Source of the DNA: Ruminococcaceae bacterium UBA2719
GTDB taxonomy: Bacteria; Bacillota; Clostridia; Oscillospirales; Acutalibacteraceae
Direction of reading: 5' to 3'
Assembly: GCA_002353935.1 (NCBI GenBank)
Contig: DEKP01000025.1
Location: forward strand, 1 to 32,771
DNA: 32,771 nt
Made by a program: the position numbers and the translations under genes. The notes under the pieces were generated by a model. That model searched no databases and was not told where the DNA came from. It saw nothing but the letters and a program-made list of their open reading frames with translations. Below, in pieces: positions 15,565-23,885 of the stretch; positions within the stretch are counted from its first letter, which is position 1; the number at the start of each line of letters is the position of its first letter.

Positions 15565-16701
15565 TCAAGCTAAATGCACTAGATGGCGCTGAATCTTTGT
15601 AACATCATTAATATCGATCTCACTGTTACCATCATAATCTGCAACCTTCAGCATATATTCAGTAGGAATTATAAGTTTTGCTAAAATTCTTTGTATCATT
15701 GTAGCGTCGGTAATAGTCAGTTCATTATCACCATCAACGTCTCCTATAATATAATTTAGTATAATATCGTCGTTTTGGATATCATCTTCGGTTTTTTTAT
15801 AAACAAGTTCTGCAAAGTCAATTACAAACCAACCGGTCTTTCCGTTATAACTGGTATATCCCCAGTTATAACCGTCGGCTTTTTTTATTTTGGTAACGGT
15901 CGCAGTTTGTCCGTAGGCTATTGCTCCGATAACCTTATAGCTTGTCCCCGCGCCGGACCTAAGGTTGACCCCGTTATCCGACGTTATTCGATAAACATCA
16001 CCCTCATTTTCCGTATTATCCGAATCAGCCTCGGATGCATAATCTCCTATATAAATATATCCTTGAAAAATCCAATAGTCGTTGCCGTTTGAGGGGTCGT
16101 TTATCGGCGCAGTTGAAGTGTAAAAAACATCTCCGCCGTAAGCTGAATTCGAAAAGGTTATCGTATCCTTCGATATCTTTTCAACGACAGCAACATGACC
16201 CGATGTTCCCGACGAATATGTCCAACAAGCAATTGCGCCAAGCTTTGGCGTTTTGCCGTATTTATAATAATTATGCTCTTTATTATATTCATACCAAAGG
16301 TATGCACTGTACATACACAGATTAGGCTCTTTGCCTAAGATTTCATATGCTCTTCCAAAAGCATAACAAGTGCAGTTAGGCATCCCCCAACCGTATTTAT
16401 AGAATATATTTTTATCTGAATAATAATATTTGTTTGTTTTATCAGGCGCAGTAAGGCGAGGAGTGTATGACGACGCCGAGGTGTCAGCAAAAATATTTTT
16501 CTTTTTCGAATTATTATTTTGCTCTTCTTGTAAGGGTTCTTCTATTATAACGGTTTCATGCTCTAAATCTATCCTTGTTTCTTCCTCTGACAAATTATTA
16601 TTTTGTTCCTGAGTATCGAGGGCAGCGCATACCGCTGCTATGCTCACAGCTGTAATTGTAAATACCAGTAAAAAAACAACTATATTTTTTGCAAATTTCA
16701 C
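15565..16701 (-). CDS. Secreted CHAP-domain cell-wall hydrolase with SH3b and dockerin
   Basis: A 378-residue exported protein. The GTG at 16701 is preferred because AAAGGGAAG lies nine bases upstream; an in-frame GTG at 16710 is too close to it. Residues 4-27 are a signal peptide, then an acidic Asn/Gln/Glu-rich linker to about 90. A CHAP amidase/endopeptidase domain follows (about 95-220): GMPNCTCYAFGRAYE gives nucleophile Cys110, and TSGHVAVVEKI gives His169. An SH3b domain (about 237-301, GVNLRSGAGTSYKVIG and GKTGWF) probably binds peptidoglycan. A dockerin ends the protein (about 320-378, loops GDVDGDNELTITDAT and ADYDGNSEIDINDVT). It likely cuts peptide bonds in bacterial cell walls, own or foreign, from a scaffold. 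Its promoter and terminator are its own. Confidence 0.88.
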   Translation of the reverse strand: MKFAKNIVVFLLVFTITAVSIAAVCAALDTQEQNNNLSEEETRIDLEHETVIIEEPLQEEQNNNSKKKNIFADTSASSYTPRLTAPDKTNKYYYSDKNIFYKYGWGMPNCTCYAFGRAYEILGKEPNLCMYSAYLWYEYNKEHNYYKYGKTPKLGAIACWTYSSGTSGHVAVVEKISKDTITFSNSAYGGDVFYTSTAPINDPSNGNDYWIFQGYIYIGDYASEADSDNTENEGDVYRITSDNGVNLRSGAGTSYKVIGAIAYGQTATVTKIKKADGYNWGYTSYNGKTGWFVIDFAELVYKKTEDDIQNDDIILNYIIGDVDGDNELTITDATMIQRILAKLIIPTEYMLKVADYDGNSEIDINDVTKIQRHLVHLA

Positions 16702-16748
16702 TCGGATCACTTCCCTTTGTTTTTATCATACTATAATTCTGTATCAGC

Positions 16749-16777
16749 ATTATAATATATATATTCTTAAAACAAAA
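16749..16777 (-). promoter_or_regulatory. Candidate promoter of the CHAP hydrolase gene
   Basis: Minus-strand TTTTGT (16772-16777), 17 bases, TATAAT (16749-16754). The -35 is weak and the area is AT-rich, so the exact site is uncertain. Confidence 0.45.
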
Positions 16778-16817
16778 GCTTTATTACAAATCTGTGATTT
16801 ATTTTTCGACAAAAATC

Positions 16818-16852
16818 AAAAACCTGCAAACATTCTTCTGTTCGCAGGTTTT
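16818..16852 (-). terminator. Terminator of the aromatic amino acid operon
   Basis: Arms AAAACCTGC (16819-16827) and GCAGGTTTT (16844-16852), extended inward by AAC/GTT after one mismatch, lie 20 bases past the aroF stop. Minus-strand U's follow. The same hairpin also ends in T's on the plus strand. Confidence 0.85.
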
Positions 16853-16871
16853 ATAATAATCCAAAGCAGCT

Positions 16872-17900
16872 TTAAACTAACTGTGCCAAATCATAAATCA
16901 AACGCTCGGTTTTTTCCCAGCCAAGGCAAGGATCGGTGATCGACTTGCCATATACGCCTTCGCCTATTTTTTGAGCGCCGTCTTCAATATAGCTTTCTAT
17001 CATAAATCCTTTTACAAGCTTCTTGATAGCAGGGTTAAACTTTCTCGATGACATAACCTCTTTAGCAATACGAACCTGCTCAAAAGGATTTTTGTTAGAA
17101 TTCGAGTGGTTAGTGTCTATAATAACCGCCGGATTTTGATAATCGTTTTCTTCGTATAAAGAGCAAAGATGAATGAGGTCCTCGTAGTGATAATTAGGCA
17201 TAGACTGAGCGTGCTTGTTCATATATCCTCTGAGTATTGCGTGGGCATATGGGTTGCTCTGAGAATGGACCTCCCATCCTCGGTACAAAAACGTATGTTT
17301 GTGCTGGGCAGCATAAATAGAGTTCATCATAACCGATAAATCTCCGCCGGTTGGATTTTTCATTCCTACAGGAATCTCAAGTCCGGAAGCGACTAAGCGG
17401 TGCTGCTGATTTTCTACAGAACGCGCACCCACCGCTACATATGCGAGCAAATCGTCAAGATATCTGTGATTTTCGGGATACAGCATTTCATCTGCACACG
17501 AAAAACCTGTTTCCTTTAAGGCTCTCATATGCAGAGAACGTATCGCTACAATGCCCTTGAACATATCCGGCTTTTCGTTAGGATCGGGCTGATGAAGCAT
17601 CCCCTTGTAGCCTGAACCTGTTGTACGGGGCTTGTTAGTATAAATTCTAGGAACAATAAAAATCTTATCCTCTACCTTATCCTGAACCTTTCTCAGGCGT
17701 GATATATAATCAATAACGCTATCCTCATTATCAGCCGAGCAAGGCCCGATAATAAGCACCAACCTATCATCCTTTGATGAAAAAATCTTTTTTAGCTCAA
17801 TTGCTCTTTTTTTAACGATATCGCTAAGCTCTTTACCAAGCGGATACATCTCTTTAACTTCCATAGGTATAGCAAGTTTTCTTTCAAAATCCATATTCAT
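16872..17900 (-). CDS. aroF: 3-deoxy-7-phosphoheptulonate (DAHP) synthase, class I AroFGH type
   Basis: A 342-residue enzyme joining phosphoenolpyruvate and erythrose 4-phosphate, the first shikimate-pathway step. Seen motifs: LIIGPCSADNED (metal-ligand Cys54), KPRTTGSGYKG (Lys90, Arg92, phosphate/PEP binding), GARSVENQQHR, VGMKNPTGGD, DTNHSNSNK and GFMIESYIEDG. This is the E. coli AroF/G/H-like subtype with a short N-terminal extension, which usually carries feedback inhibition by Phe or Tyr; the effector cannot be told here. It is the last gene of the operon, 57 bases after tyrA, and is followed by a terminator. Placing the entry enzyme last means its level depends on read-through of the whole operon unless an internal promoter exists. 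Confidence 0.95.
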   Translation of the reverse strand: MNMDFERKLAIPMEVKEMYPLGKELSDIVKKRAIELKKIFSSKDDRLVLIIGPCSADNEDSVIDYISRLRKVQDKVEDKIFIVPRIYTNKPRTTGSGYKGMLHQPDPNEKPDMFKGIVAIRSLHMRALKETGFSCADEMLYPENHRYLDDLLAYVAVGARSVENQQHRLVASGLEIPVGMKNPTGGDLSVMMNSIYAAQHKHTFLYRGWEVHSQSNPYAHAILRGYMNKHAQSMPNYHYEDLIHLCSLYEENDYQNPAVIIDTNHSNSNKNPFEQVRIAKEVMSSRKFNPAIKKLVKGFMIESYIEDGAQKIGEGVYGKSITDPCLGWEKTERLIYDLAQLV

Positions 17901-17957
17901 AGCTCTTCACTCTTTTCTGTGTTTATAATATCTTTTATATCTTTTGAAATATAGAAA

Positions 17958-18812
17958 TCACTTATCAAAATATGCCCTGCGCTTTGTGGACAGGCGCATT
18001 TTTTCTCTTAGTCCTTCTATATTGTTTTTATAAAGCATATCGCGCAAGGATTCAAATTCACTTATAAATATGTCCATCTCTTTTATAAGCACCTCTTTGT
18101 TGAGCAAAAAAAGCTCGCCCCACATCTTGTCATTTATTCTGGCGATGCGCGTCAAATCTCTGAACGAATCACCGGTATAATCTACAAGGTGTTCGTTGTC
18201 GCTGCAGGTCATCAGCGCAACCGCGATACAGTGAGTCAGCTGAGACAAAAAGCCTATCATCTCGTCATGCTCTTTCGGAGACAATACCGAAATGCGAGAA
18301 AATCCCAAGATTTTTCCCAGCCCCTTGCACCACTCGATTGCTTCTTGAGAGTTACTTTCAGTCGGAGTAACAATAAAATTCGCTCCGATAAAAATTTTGT
18401 CGTCGGCATTTTGTACCCCATAGACCTCACGTCCTGCCATAGGGTGAGCGGCAATAAATTCATTGTTTTTAAGCTCTCGCTGAATATCGTAAACTATACA
18501 CTCCTTAACACCGGTAACGTCAGTGATTATCGCTCCCTTTTTGAACAAATGACTATACTGCTTTATCCAGCTTAAAAAATCATTTGGATAAAGCGCAAAA
18601 ATAAGTACGTCAGCGTTTTGGACAGCCTGTGTATCAACATAAGAATAGCCTTTGTCTATAATTGAGTTTTCTTCGGCATATTTTATTGATTCTTCATTTT
18701 TATCAATAGCACAAACGCTGTAGCCCAGGCGTTTTAATGCCTTCGCGTAGCTTCCGCCCATTAGTCCCAAACCAACTATCAATATATTATTGTCGCAAAT
18801 CCATTTATTCAT
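17958..18812 (-). CDS. tyrA: Prephenate dehydrogenase
   Basis: A 284-residue NAD(P)-dependent enzyme converting prephenate to 4-hydroxyphenylpyruvate on the tyrosine branch. The dinucleotide motif VGLGLMGGSYAKAL is at 13-26, AAHPMAGREVYG contains the conserved His123, and LTHCIAVAL lies in the dimer-forming helical half. No ACT domain is present, consistent with the short length. Its start overlaps the aroA stop by eight bases (ATGAATAA), indicating translational coupling. Confidence 0.94.
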   Translation of the reverse strand: MNKWICDNNILIVGLGLMGGSYAKALKRLGYSVCAIDKNEESIKYAEENSIIDKGYSYVDTQAVQNADVLIFALYPNDFLSWIKQYSHLFKKGAIITDVTGVKECIVYDIQRELKNNEFIAAHPMAGREVYGVQNADDKIFIGANFIVTPTESNSQEAIEWCKGLGKILGFSRISVLSPKEHDEMIGFLSQLTHCIAVALMTCSDNEHLVDYTGDSFRDLTRIARINDKMWGELFLLNKEVLIKEMDIFISEFESLRDMLYKNNIEGLREKMRLSTKRRAYFDK

Positions 18813-20010
18813 ATTTTACCTCCACGCCCAGTGTTTGTAGCTTTTCAAAAAAATCCGGAAAGCTTTTTGCCGCAGCATCTGCTCCTTCTATTTCTCCGCC
18901 GAAAACGGTCAAAAGCACCGACAAAGCCATAACTATTCTGTGGTCGTTGTGGCTAAAAAGTGTTTTTTCAGGCGATGTTATATTTGACTTAAATACCTCT
19001 ACGGAATTTTCATTTACCTGCATTTTTATATTAAACTTTGAAAGCTCTTCTTTCATAGCAGCTGCACGGTCGCTCTCTTTGATTTTCAGCCTCTTTGTCC
19101 CGACAAATTTCGCTCCGTTTAAATATGCCGCTAAAACAAATAATATCGGCGCTAAGTCAGGGCAATCACAAATATCTATTTCGTTTTCTCCTGCCTTTAA
19201 GCGTTTGAAAAGTTCTTTGTATACTCTGTCTCCCTGCAACGAATTTTCATCTAAACCGCAAATTTCTACCTCTCCGCCAATTAAATTCAGCGCTTCAAAA
19301 AATGCCGCGTTTGACCAGTCGCCTTCAACCGATGTATCATGCGCTTTATAACGCTGATTGCCGGATATATTATACTCGCTGCCGTTTTGAGAGATATCTA
19401 TTCCAAAGTCTGAAAGCGCTGATAACGTCAAGTCTATATAAGGCTTGCTCTCGACAGGGGGCAAAAGTAAGATTTTGCTGTCTTCTGAAATCAAGGGCAG
19501 CGCAAACATCAGCCCGCTTACAAACTGGCTGCTGATATTGCCGGGTATTTCATACCTGCCGCCTTTTATTTTGCCGCAAACCGTGATGCTTTTATCTGTT
19601 TTTTCAAATAACAGTCTCTGCTCTTTACAGATTTTTTCATATATTGTCATAGGTCTTGCTATCAGAGAAGGCTCTCCCAATAAAACCGCCTTCTTACCCG
19701 ACAGCATACAAAGCGGTACAAAAAATCTTAATGTACTGCCGCACTGACGGCAGTTTAATACAACTTCATCATCAGGTAATTTGCCTGATATTCCCCTTAC
19801 TTTTGCGCAGTTTTCGGTTATCTCGATTTTTGAACCAATAGCCCTCAGGCAATCTATAGTTGCCTTTATATCATCTGAAAGCGCTATGTTTTTTATTTTG
19901 CTCTCGCCCTCTGCCAAGGCGGCACAAATAAGCTGTCTGTGCGCCATACTTTTTGAAGGCGGTGCTGTAAACACTCCCCGAGCGCGAGATTTATATATTT
20001 TAACCTTCAT
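18805..20010 (-). CDS. aroA: 3-phosphoshikimate 1-carboxyvinyltransferase (EPSP synthase)
   Basis: A 401-residue enzyme adding enolpyruvyl from PEP to shikimate 3-phosphate. Motifs: TAPPSKSMAHRQL (Lys19, Ser20, Arg25), CRQCGSTLRFF in place of the more usual GNSGTTMR loop, GEPSLIARPM, EGDWSNAAFFEAL (catalytic Asp), KESDRAAAM and NDHRIVMAL. The altered glycine-loop sequence places it outside the E. coli-like class; inhibitor response cannot be predicted. GGAGAC lies before the ATG. It overlaps tyrA downstream and follows aroQ by 60 bases. Confidence 0.94.
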   Translation of the reverse strand: MKVKIYKSRARGVFTAPPSKSMAHRQLICAALAEGESKIKNIALSDDIKATIDCLRAIGSKIEITENCAKVRGISGKLPDDEVVLNCRQCGSTLRFFVPLCMLSGKKAVLLGEPSLIARPMTIYEKICKEQRLLFEKTDKSITVCGKIKGGRYEIPGNISSQFVSGLMFALPLISEDSKILLLPPVESKPYIDLTLSALSDFGIDISQNGSEYNISGNQRYKAHDTSVEGDWSNAAFFEALNLIGGEVEICGLDENSLQGDRVYKELFKRLKAGENEIDICDCPDLAPILFVLAAYLNGAKFVGTKRLKIKESDRAAAMKEELSKFNIKMQVNENSVEVFKSNITSPEKTLFSHNDHRIVMALSVLLTVFGGEIEGADAAAKSFPDFFEKLQTLGVEVKYE

Positions 20011-20070
20011 ATTTTGTCTCCAAATTTTACTGTGTTTATATTGATTTCCAATTAAAATATTTATATTTTT

Positions 20071-20511
20071 TCAAGGCTTTTGGGATTTATAATCTATCAA
20101 AAACCGGATCGCTTCAATATAGCCCTCTACACCTTTTCCTGAAATGGTCTTAATGCAAGCCTGTCTGATATAGCTAATTTGACGAAATGCTTCTCTTGTA
20201 TCGACCTTTGAAATATGCACCTCAACGGTAGGAACAGCGACCGCCTTGACAGCGTCTAGGATAGCTATACTCGTGTGAGTATATGCTCCGGGATTTATCA
20301 CAATAGCGTCAGCGTTTTGATAAGCTCCCTGAATAAAATCTACTAAATCACCCTCGTGATTAGACTGCATGATCTCAACCTCGATATCATTATCCTTAGC
20401 GTAATTTTCTATCATTTCGCACAGGTCCTTGTAAGTCGTTTTTCCGTAGATATCAGGCTCTCTTATGCCGAGCATATTTATATTAGCGCCGTTAATTACT
20501 CTTATTTTCAT
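20071..20511 (-). CDS. aroQ: 3-dehydroquinate dehydratase, type II
   Basis: A 146-residue enzyme dehydrating 3-dehydroquinate to 3-dehydroshikimate; members form dodecamers. Motifs: VINGANINMLGIREPDIYG (Tyr22 is the catalytic residue), QSNHEGDLVDFIQ, INPGAYTHTSIAI (general acid His) and VEVHISKVDTREAFRQ. The ATG at 20511 is chosen because AAGGTGGG stands just upstream and MKIRVINGAN is the family's N-terminus; the longer frame from 20538 adds nine unrelated residues. The start lies inside the 3' end of aroEK (overlap of 20 bases). Confidence 0.94.
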   Translation of the reverse strand: MKIRVINGANINMLGIREPDIYGKTTYKDLCEMIENYAKDNDIEVEIMQSNHEGDLVDFIQGAYQNADAIVINPGAYTHTSIAILDAVKAVAVPTVEVHISKVDTREAFRQISYIRQACIKTISGKGVEGYIEAIRFLIDYKSQKP

Positions 20512-21757
20512 AATATTTTCCCACCTTGATAATTTCATCAGCCGCTTTGACGGCGTCTGTTTCTACCTTGATTACTTTGTCTGAGGCAGCCATATATATC
20601 GGCATGCGCTCGCTGTAAAGCGCTTTTATTTTATCCTTAGAGTTCGCAAGCGGCCTGTCTGCTGTCGGCAAAAGAAAACTCATTTCTCTGTCGAGTAAAA
20701 ATATCTCTGAGTTTAGCTTTAGAGCTTTTAAATTTTCGCTTTTTAACACCGCTCCTCCGCCTGTGGATATTACCTTTCCTGTCAATTTAGACACGCTTTT
20801 TATGATCTCTGTCTCTAAATTTCTGAAATATTCTTCGCCGCTTTCTTCGAATATCAAAGAGATCTCTTTGTTTTCTTTTTTTGTTATCTCATCATCGGTA
20901 TCAATGAACTCTCGGGATAATTTCTCCGCTACAAGCTTTCCTATCGTAGTTTTTCCGCTCGAAGGCATACCTATGAGTACAATATTTTTCTTTGAAGCTA
21001 AAATGCTGTGGTATATGTCTTTGATAAGAGTTTCTTCAAATCTCTTATCGAGAAACAACTCACAGGCATAAACCGCCTGGGCAACCAGCATATAAAGTCC
21101 GGAAATGCAAGGGATTTCCAACTCTTTTGCGTTTTGTATCAACAAGGTTGACAACGGATTGTAAATCACGTCTATAACCCCGCTTAAATTTTTAAACCGA
21201 TTAATATCAACCGGCGTATCATATACGTTAGGGTACATTCCGCAGGGTGTAGTATTGATTATAATATCGGCGTCTTTGTGCTCAGAATACGCCGTTGCGT
21301 AAGATACAGTTTCAACAGTGCCGCTTTTTTCGCTTCTGCTGACCTTTAGAATCGATTTTGCGCCCAAATCTTTTGCTACGGCAAATGCAGTTTTGCTCGT
21401 GCCTCCTGTACCTAAAATCAAGACCTTTTTGCCGCTTAGCGTTATGCCCGATTTATTTATCATAGCACGCATACCGTAAAAGTCCGTATTATAACCGCAG
21501 AGCTTGCCGTCTTTGTTGACAATCGTATTAACTGCGCCTATTTCTTCCGCTTTTTCGCTGACACTATCAATAAGCTCAATGGCCGCTTCTTTATATGGGA
21601 TTGTAACATTGATGGCAGAAAAGCTCTTGCTTTTTATAAAGCCTTGAAGCTCATCCTTTTTGAGTTCTTTTAATTCGTAATTATACCCGGCGATTTTTTC
21701 ATGAATTTCTTTAGAAAAGCTGTGCGTTAACCGCTCGCCGATGAGTCCGTATTTCAT
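20492..21757 (-). CDS. aroEK: Bifunctional shikimate dehydrogenase-shikimate kinase fusion
   Basis: A 421-residue fusion of two consecutive pathway enzymes. Residues 1 to about 252 are AroE: ERLTHSFSKEIH, NVTIPYKEAA (catalytic Lys56), VNTIV, GYNTDFYG (Asp92) and the NADP loop LGTGGTSKTA (115-124). Residues about 255-421 are AroK: Walker A GMPSSGKTT (263-271), DTDDE (286-290, shikimate-binding Asp), YFRNLE (Arg312), TGGGAV and ADRPL (lid arginine 368). Both sets of active-site residues are complete, so it should turn 3-dehydroshikimate into shikimate and then shikimate 3-phosphate. The frame is continuous and free of stops through the join. The gene starts two bases after aroC and uses AGGAG inside the aroC end. 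Confidence 0.93.
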   Translation of the reverse strand: MKYGLIGERLTHSFSKEIHEKIAGYNYELKELKKDELQGFIKSKSFSAINVTIPYKEAAIELIDSVSEKAEEIGAVNTIVNKDGKLCGYNTDFYGMRAMINKSGITLSGKKVLILGTGGTSKTAFAVAKDLGAKSILKVSRSEKSGTVETVSYATAYSEHKDADIIINTTPCGMYPNVYDTPVDINRFKNLSGVIDVIYNPLSTLLIQNAKELEIPCISGLYMLVAQAVYACELFLDKRFEETLIKDIYHSILASKKNIVLIGMPSSGKTTIGKLVAEKLSREFIDTDDEITKKENKEISLIFEESGEEYFRNLETEIIKSVSKLTGKVISTGGGAVLKSENLKALKLNSEIFLLDREMSFLLPTADRPLANSKDKIKALYSERMPIYMAASDKVIKVETDAVKAADEIIKVGKYYENKSN

Positions 21758-21759
21758 TT

Positions 21760-22851
21760 TTATTCTCCTAAATAATCAACGCCGAAACGCGTAGCCAATA
21801 AATCACACAAAGCAAGCGCCGTTACAGAGTCTACCACAACCCTTGCACGGTGAATCACCGCCGGATCGTGCCTGCCCTTTATCTGCAAAACCTCGTCGGT
21901 TTTTTCTTTGAAATTCACAGTGTTTTGTTTCTTATAAATAGATGGCGTAGGTTTTATTGCTGTTTTAAATACAATCGGCATACCGTTTGTAATGCCGCCG
22001 TTTATGCCGCCGTTGTTATTTGTTTTGGTTTTTATCACTCCGTGCGACATGTAAAAATCATCGTTATATTCGCTGCCCGCTCCGTTCACCTTTTCAAACG
22101 CACAGCCAAATTCAACCCCTTTTACAGCAGGTATACTAAACAAAGCGTGACTGAGCACTCCCTCAACCGTATCAAACCACGGCTCGCCCACTCCCGCGGG
22201 CATCCCTATAACAGCTGATTCAAGTACACCGCCGACGCTGTCAAAGCTTTCTTTTGCTTCAAGAATTTTTTGCGTCATCTCTTCACTTTTTTGATCACTA
22301 AGCACAGCAAAAGTTTTTTCATTCAAAGCGTTAATATCTCTCTCTAAATCTTCAAATTCTCTATCCAAAACACCGCCCAAGCTTTTGATGTGAGTGCCGA
22401 TATGTATGCTCTTTTTTTTCAGCGCAGAAATAGCTATAGCACCCGCCGCTACAACAGGTGCGGTAAGCCTTCCGCTAAAATGTCCGCCACCGCGATAATC
22501 TTCAAAGCCGTGATATTTTTCATACGCTGTGTAATCTGCGTGTCCCGGACGTGCCAAAAAGCGCGTACTTTCATAGTCTTTTGAATGGGTATTTTCATTG
22601 TTTATTATTATACAAATCGGAGTGCCTGTTGTTTTGCCGCAAAAAACTCCGCTGACAATTTTGAAATTATCGCTTTCTTTCCTCGAGGTAGAAATCAAAC
22701 CCACTGCCCTGCGTTTATCAAGCTGGGTGCAAATAAAATCCTCGTCAACTTCAACCCCCGGCGCAAAGCCGTCTAAAACCGCGCCGATACACTCGCCGTG
22801 GCTCTCGCCAAACAGTGTAACGGATATATTTGTGCCGAATGTATTTTTCAT
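21760..22851 (-). CDS. aroC: Chorismate synthase
   Basis: A 363-residue flavin-dependent enzyme forming chorismate from EPSP. Signatures: GESHGECIGAVLDGFAPG, DKRRAVGLISTSRKESD, NTHSKDY, ARPGHADYTAYEKY, YRGGGHFSGRLTAP, the NGGINGGITNG stretch and GRHDPAVIHRA near the C-terminus. Normal length. It starts 20 bases after aroB and is nearly joined to aroEK. Confidence 0.96.
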   Translation of the reverse strand: MKNTFGTNISVTLFGESHGECIGAVLDGFAPGVEVDEDFICTQLDKRRAVGLISTSRKESDNFKIVSGVFCGKTTGTPICIIINNENTHSKDYESTRFLARPGHADYTAYEKYHGFEDYRGGGHFSGRLTAPVVAAGAIAISALKKKSIHIGTHIKSLGGVLDREFEDLERDINALNEKTFAVLSDQKSEEMTQKILEAKESFDSVGGVLESAVIGMPAGVGEPWFDTVEGVLSHALFSIPAVKGVEFGCAFEKVNGAGSEYNDDFYMSHGVIKTKTNNNGGINGGITNGMPIVFKTAIKPTPSIYKKQNTVNFKEKTDEVLQIKGRHDPAVIHRARVVVDSVTALALCDLLATRFGVDYLGE

Positions 22852-22871
22852 AACAAACCTCCTGTTAGGTT

Positions 22872-23885
22872 TTATTTTTCACATATTAACTCAATATCCG
22901 GATATAAGGTGGAGATATCTACCTTTTTTATAATGTATTCTCCGATTTTTTCAACTCTTACTATATATATCCCATTTGAGTCTACCTTTTTATCATGTAG
23001 CATCGCTCTGCATACAGCTTCCTTATCAAGCCTCACCTTTATCGGCAAATCAAGCTTTTCAAGCACACCGATAAGACGCTCTCTGACAGACTCGCTGCAC
23101 ATAGGAATCATACCGAGCCCTACGCACTCGCCGTGATACAATCCGTTTAAATCTTCAAAACTTTCAACCGCGTGACCGATAGTGTGACCAAAATTTAAAA
23201 TTCTTCTGATAGAGTGCTCTTTCTCGTCTTTTTCTACCACATCTTTTTTTATTTTTAAAGAGCGAATAATAATCTCTTCGATATTTTTCTCTATATCTTC
23301 ATTTTCAAAAATTTCAAATAACTTTGCGTCGCTCGTCAGCGCCATTTTTACAGCCTCTGAAAGTCCGTTTGAAATCTGGCGTTTGTCAAGAGTTTTTAAC
23401 AGCGATATATCAATTAAAACCTTTTTAGGCTGATAAAAAGCACCCACGATATTTTTTATTCCCGATAGATTCACCGCAGTTTTTCCGCCGATTGACGAAT
23501 CAACCTGAGACAAAACCGTAGTCGGTATATTGTAAAAATCAACTCCGCGCATAAAACTCGCTGCACAAAAGCCTGACAAGTCTCCGACAACTCCTCCGCC
23601 CACAGCAACTACACAGTCAGCGCGTGTAAACGAATTGTCGAGCATAGTTTTTAAAAGCTTTTCATAGTTTTTAAGACTCTTGCTCTTTTCGCCCTGATCG
23701 ATCGTAATAATTATCGGCGACGTTGACTGAGCGGCTATCTTTTGAGCATATTCAAAAGGCACGCCGCTGTCGGTCACAATCAAAACTTTTCTGTCAAGAT
23801 TTAACAGCTCTTTTGCTTTATTTATACAACCGCTTTCTACAACTATATCATAAGCGTTATTTGATAAATTCATATTTATTATCAT
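22872..23885 (-). CDS. aroB: 3-dehydroquinate synthase
   Basis: A 337-residue NAD- and metal-dependent cyclase making 3-dehydroquinate from DAHP. Motifs: DQGEKSKSL, VAVGGGVVGDLSGFCAASFMRG, IPTTVLSQVDSSIGGKTAVN, LSEAVKMAL (metal Glu), RILNFGHTIGHAVE and YHGECVGLGM (metal His residues). Its ATG overlaps the pheA stop (ATGA, 23882-23885), a typical coupled junction. Confidence 0.95.
   Translation of the reverse strand: MIINMNLSNNAYDIVVESGCINKAKELLNLDRKVLIVTDSGVPFEYAQKIAAQSTSPIIITIDQGEKSKSLKNYEKLLKTMLDNSFTRADCVVAVGGGVVGDLSGFCAASFMRGVDFYNIPTTVLSQVDSSIGGKTAVNLSGIKNIVGAFYQPKKVLIDISLLKTLDKRQISNGLSEAVKMALTSDAKLFEIFENEDIEKNIEEIIIRSLKIKKDVVEKDEKEHSIRRILNFGHTIGHAVESFEDLNGLYHGECVGLGMIPMCSESVRERLIGVLEKLDLPIKVRLDKEAVCRAMLHDKKVDSNGIYIVRVEKIGEYIIKKVDISTLYPDIELICEK

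Noticed and set aside
16708..16710. GTG at 16710 as start of the CHAP gene
   Set aside because: The Shine-Dalgarno AAAGGGAAG directly abuts it; the GTG at 16701 has normal spacing.
20512..20538. Upstream ATG at 20538 for aroQ
   Set aside because: The nine extra residues are encoded by the end of aroEK in another frame and are not part of the AroQ family N-terminus; AAGGTGGG points to the ATG at 20511.
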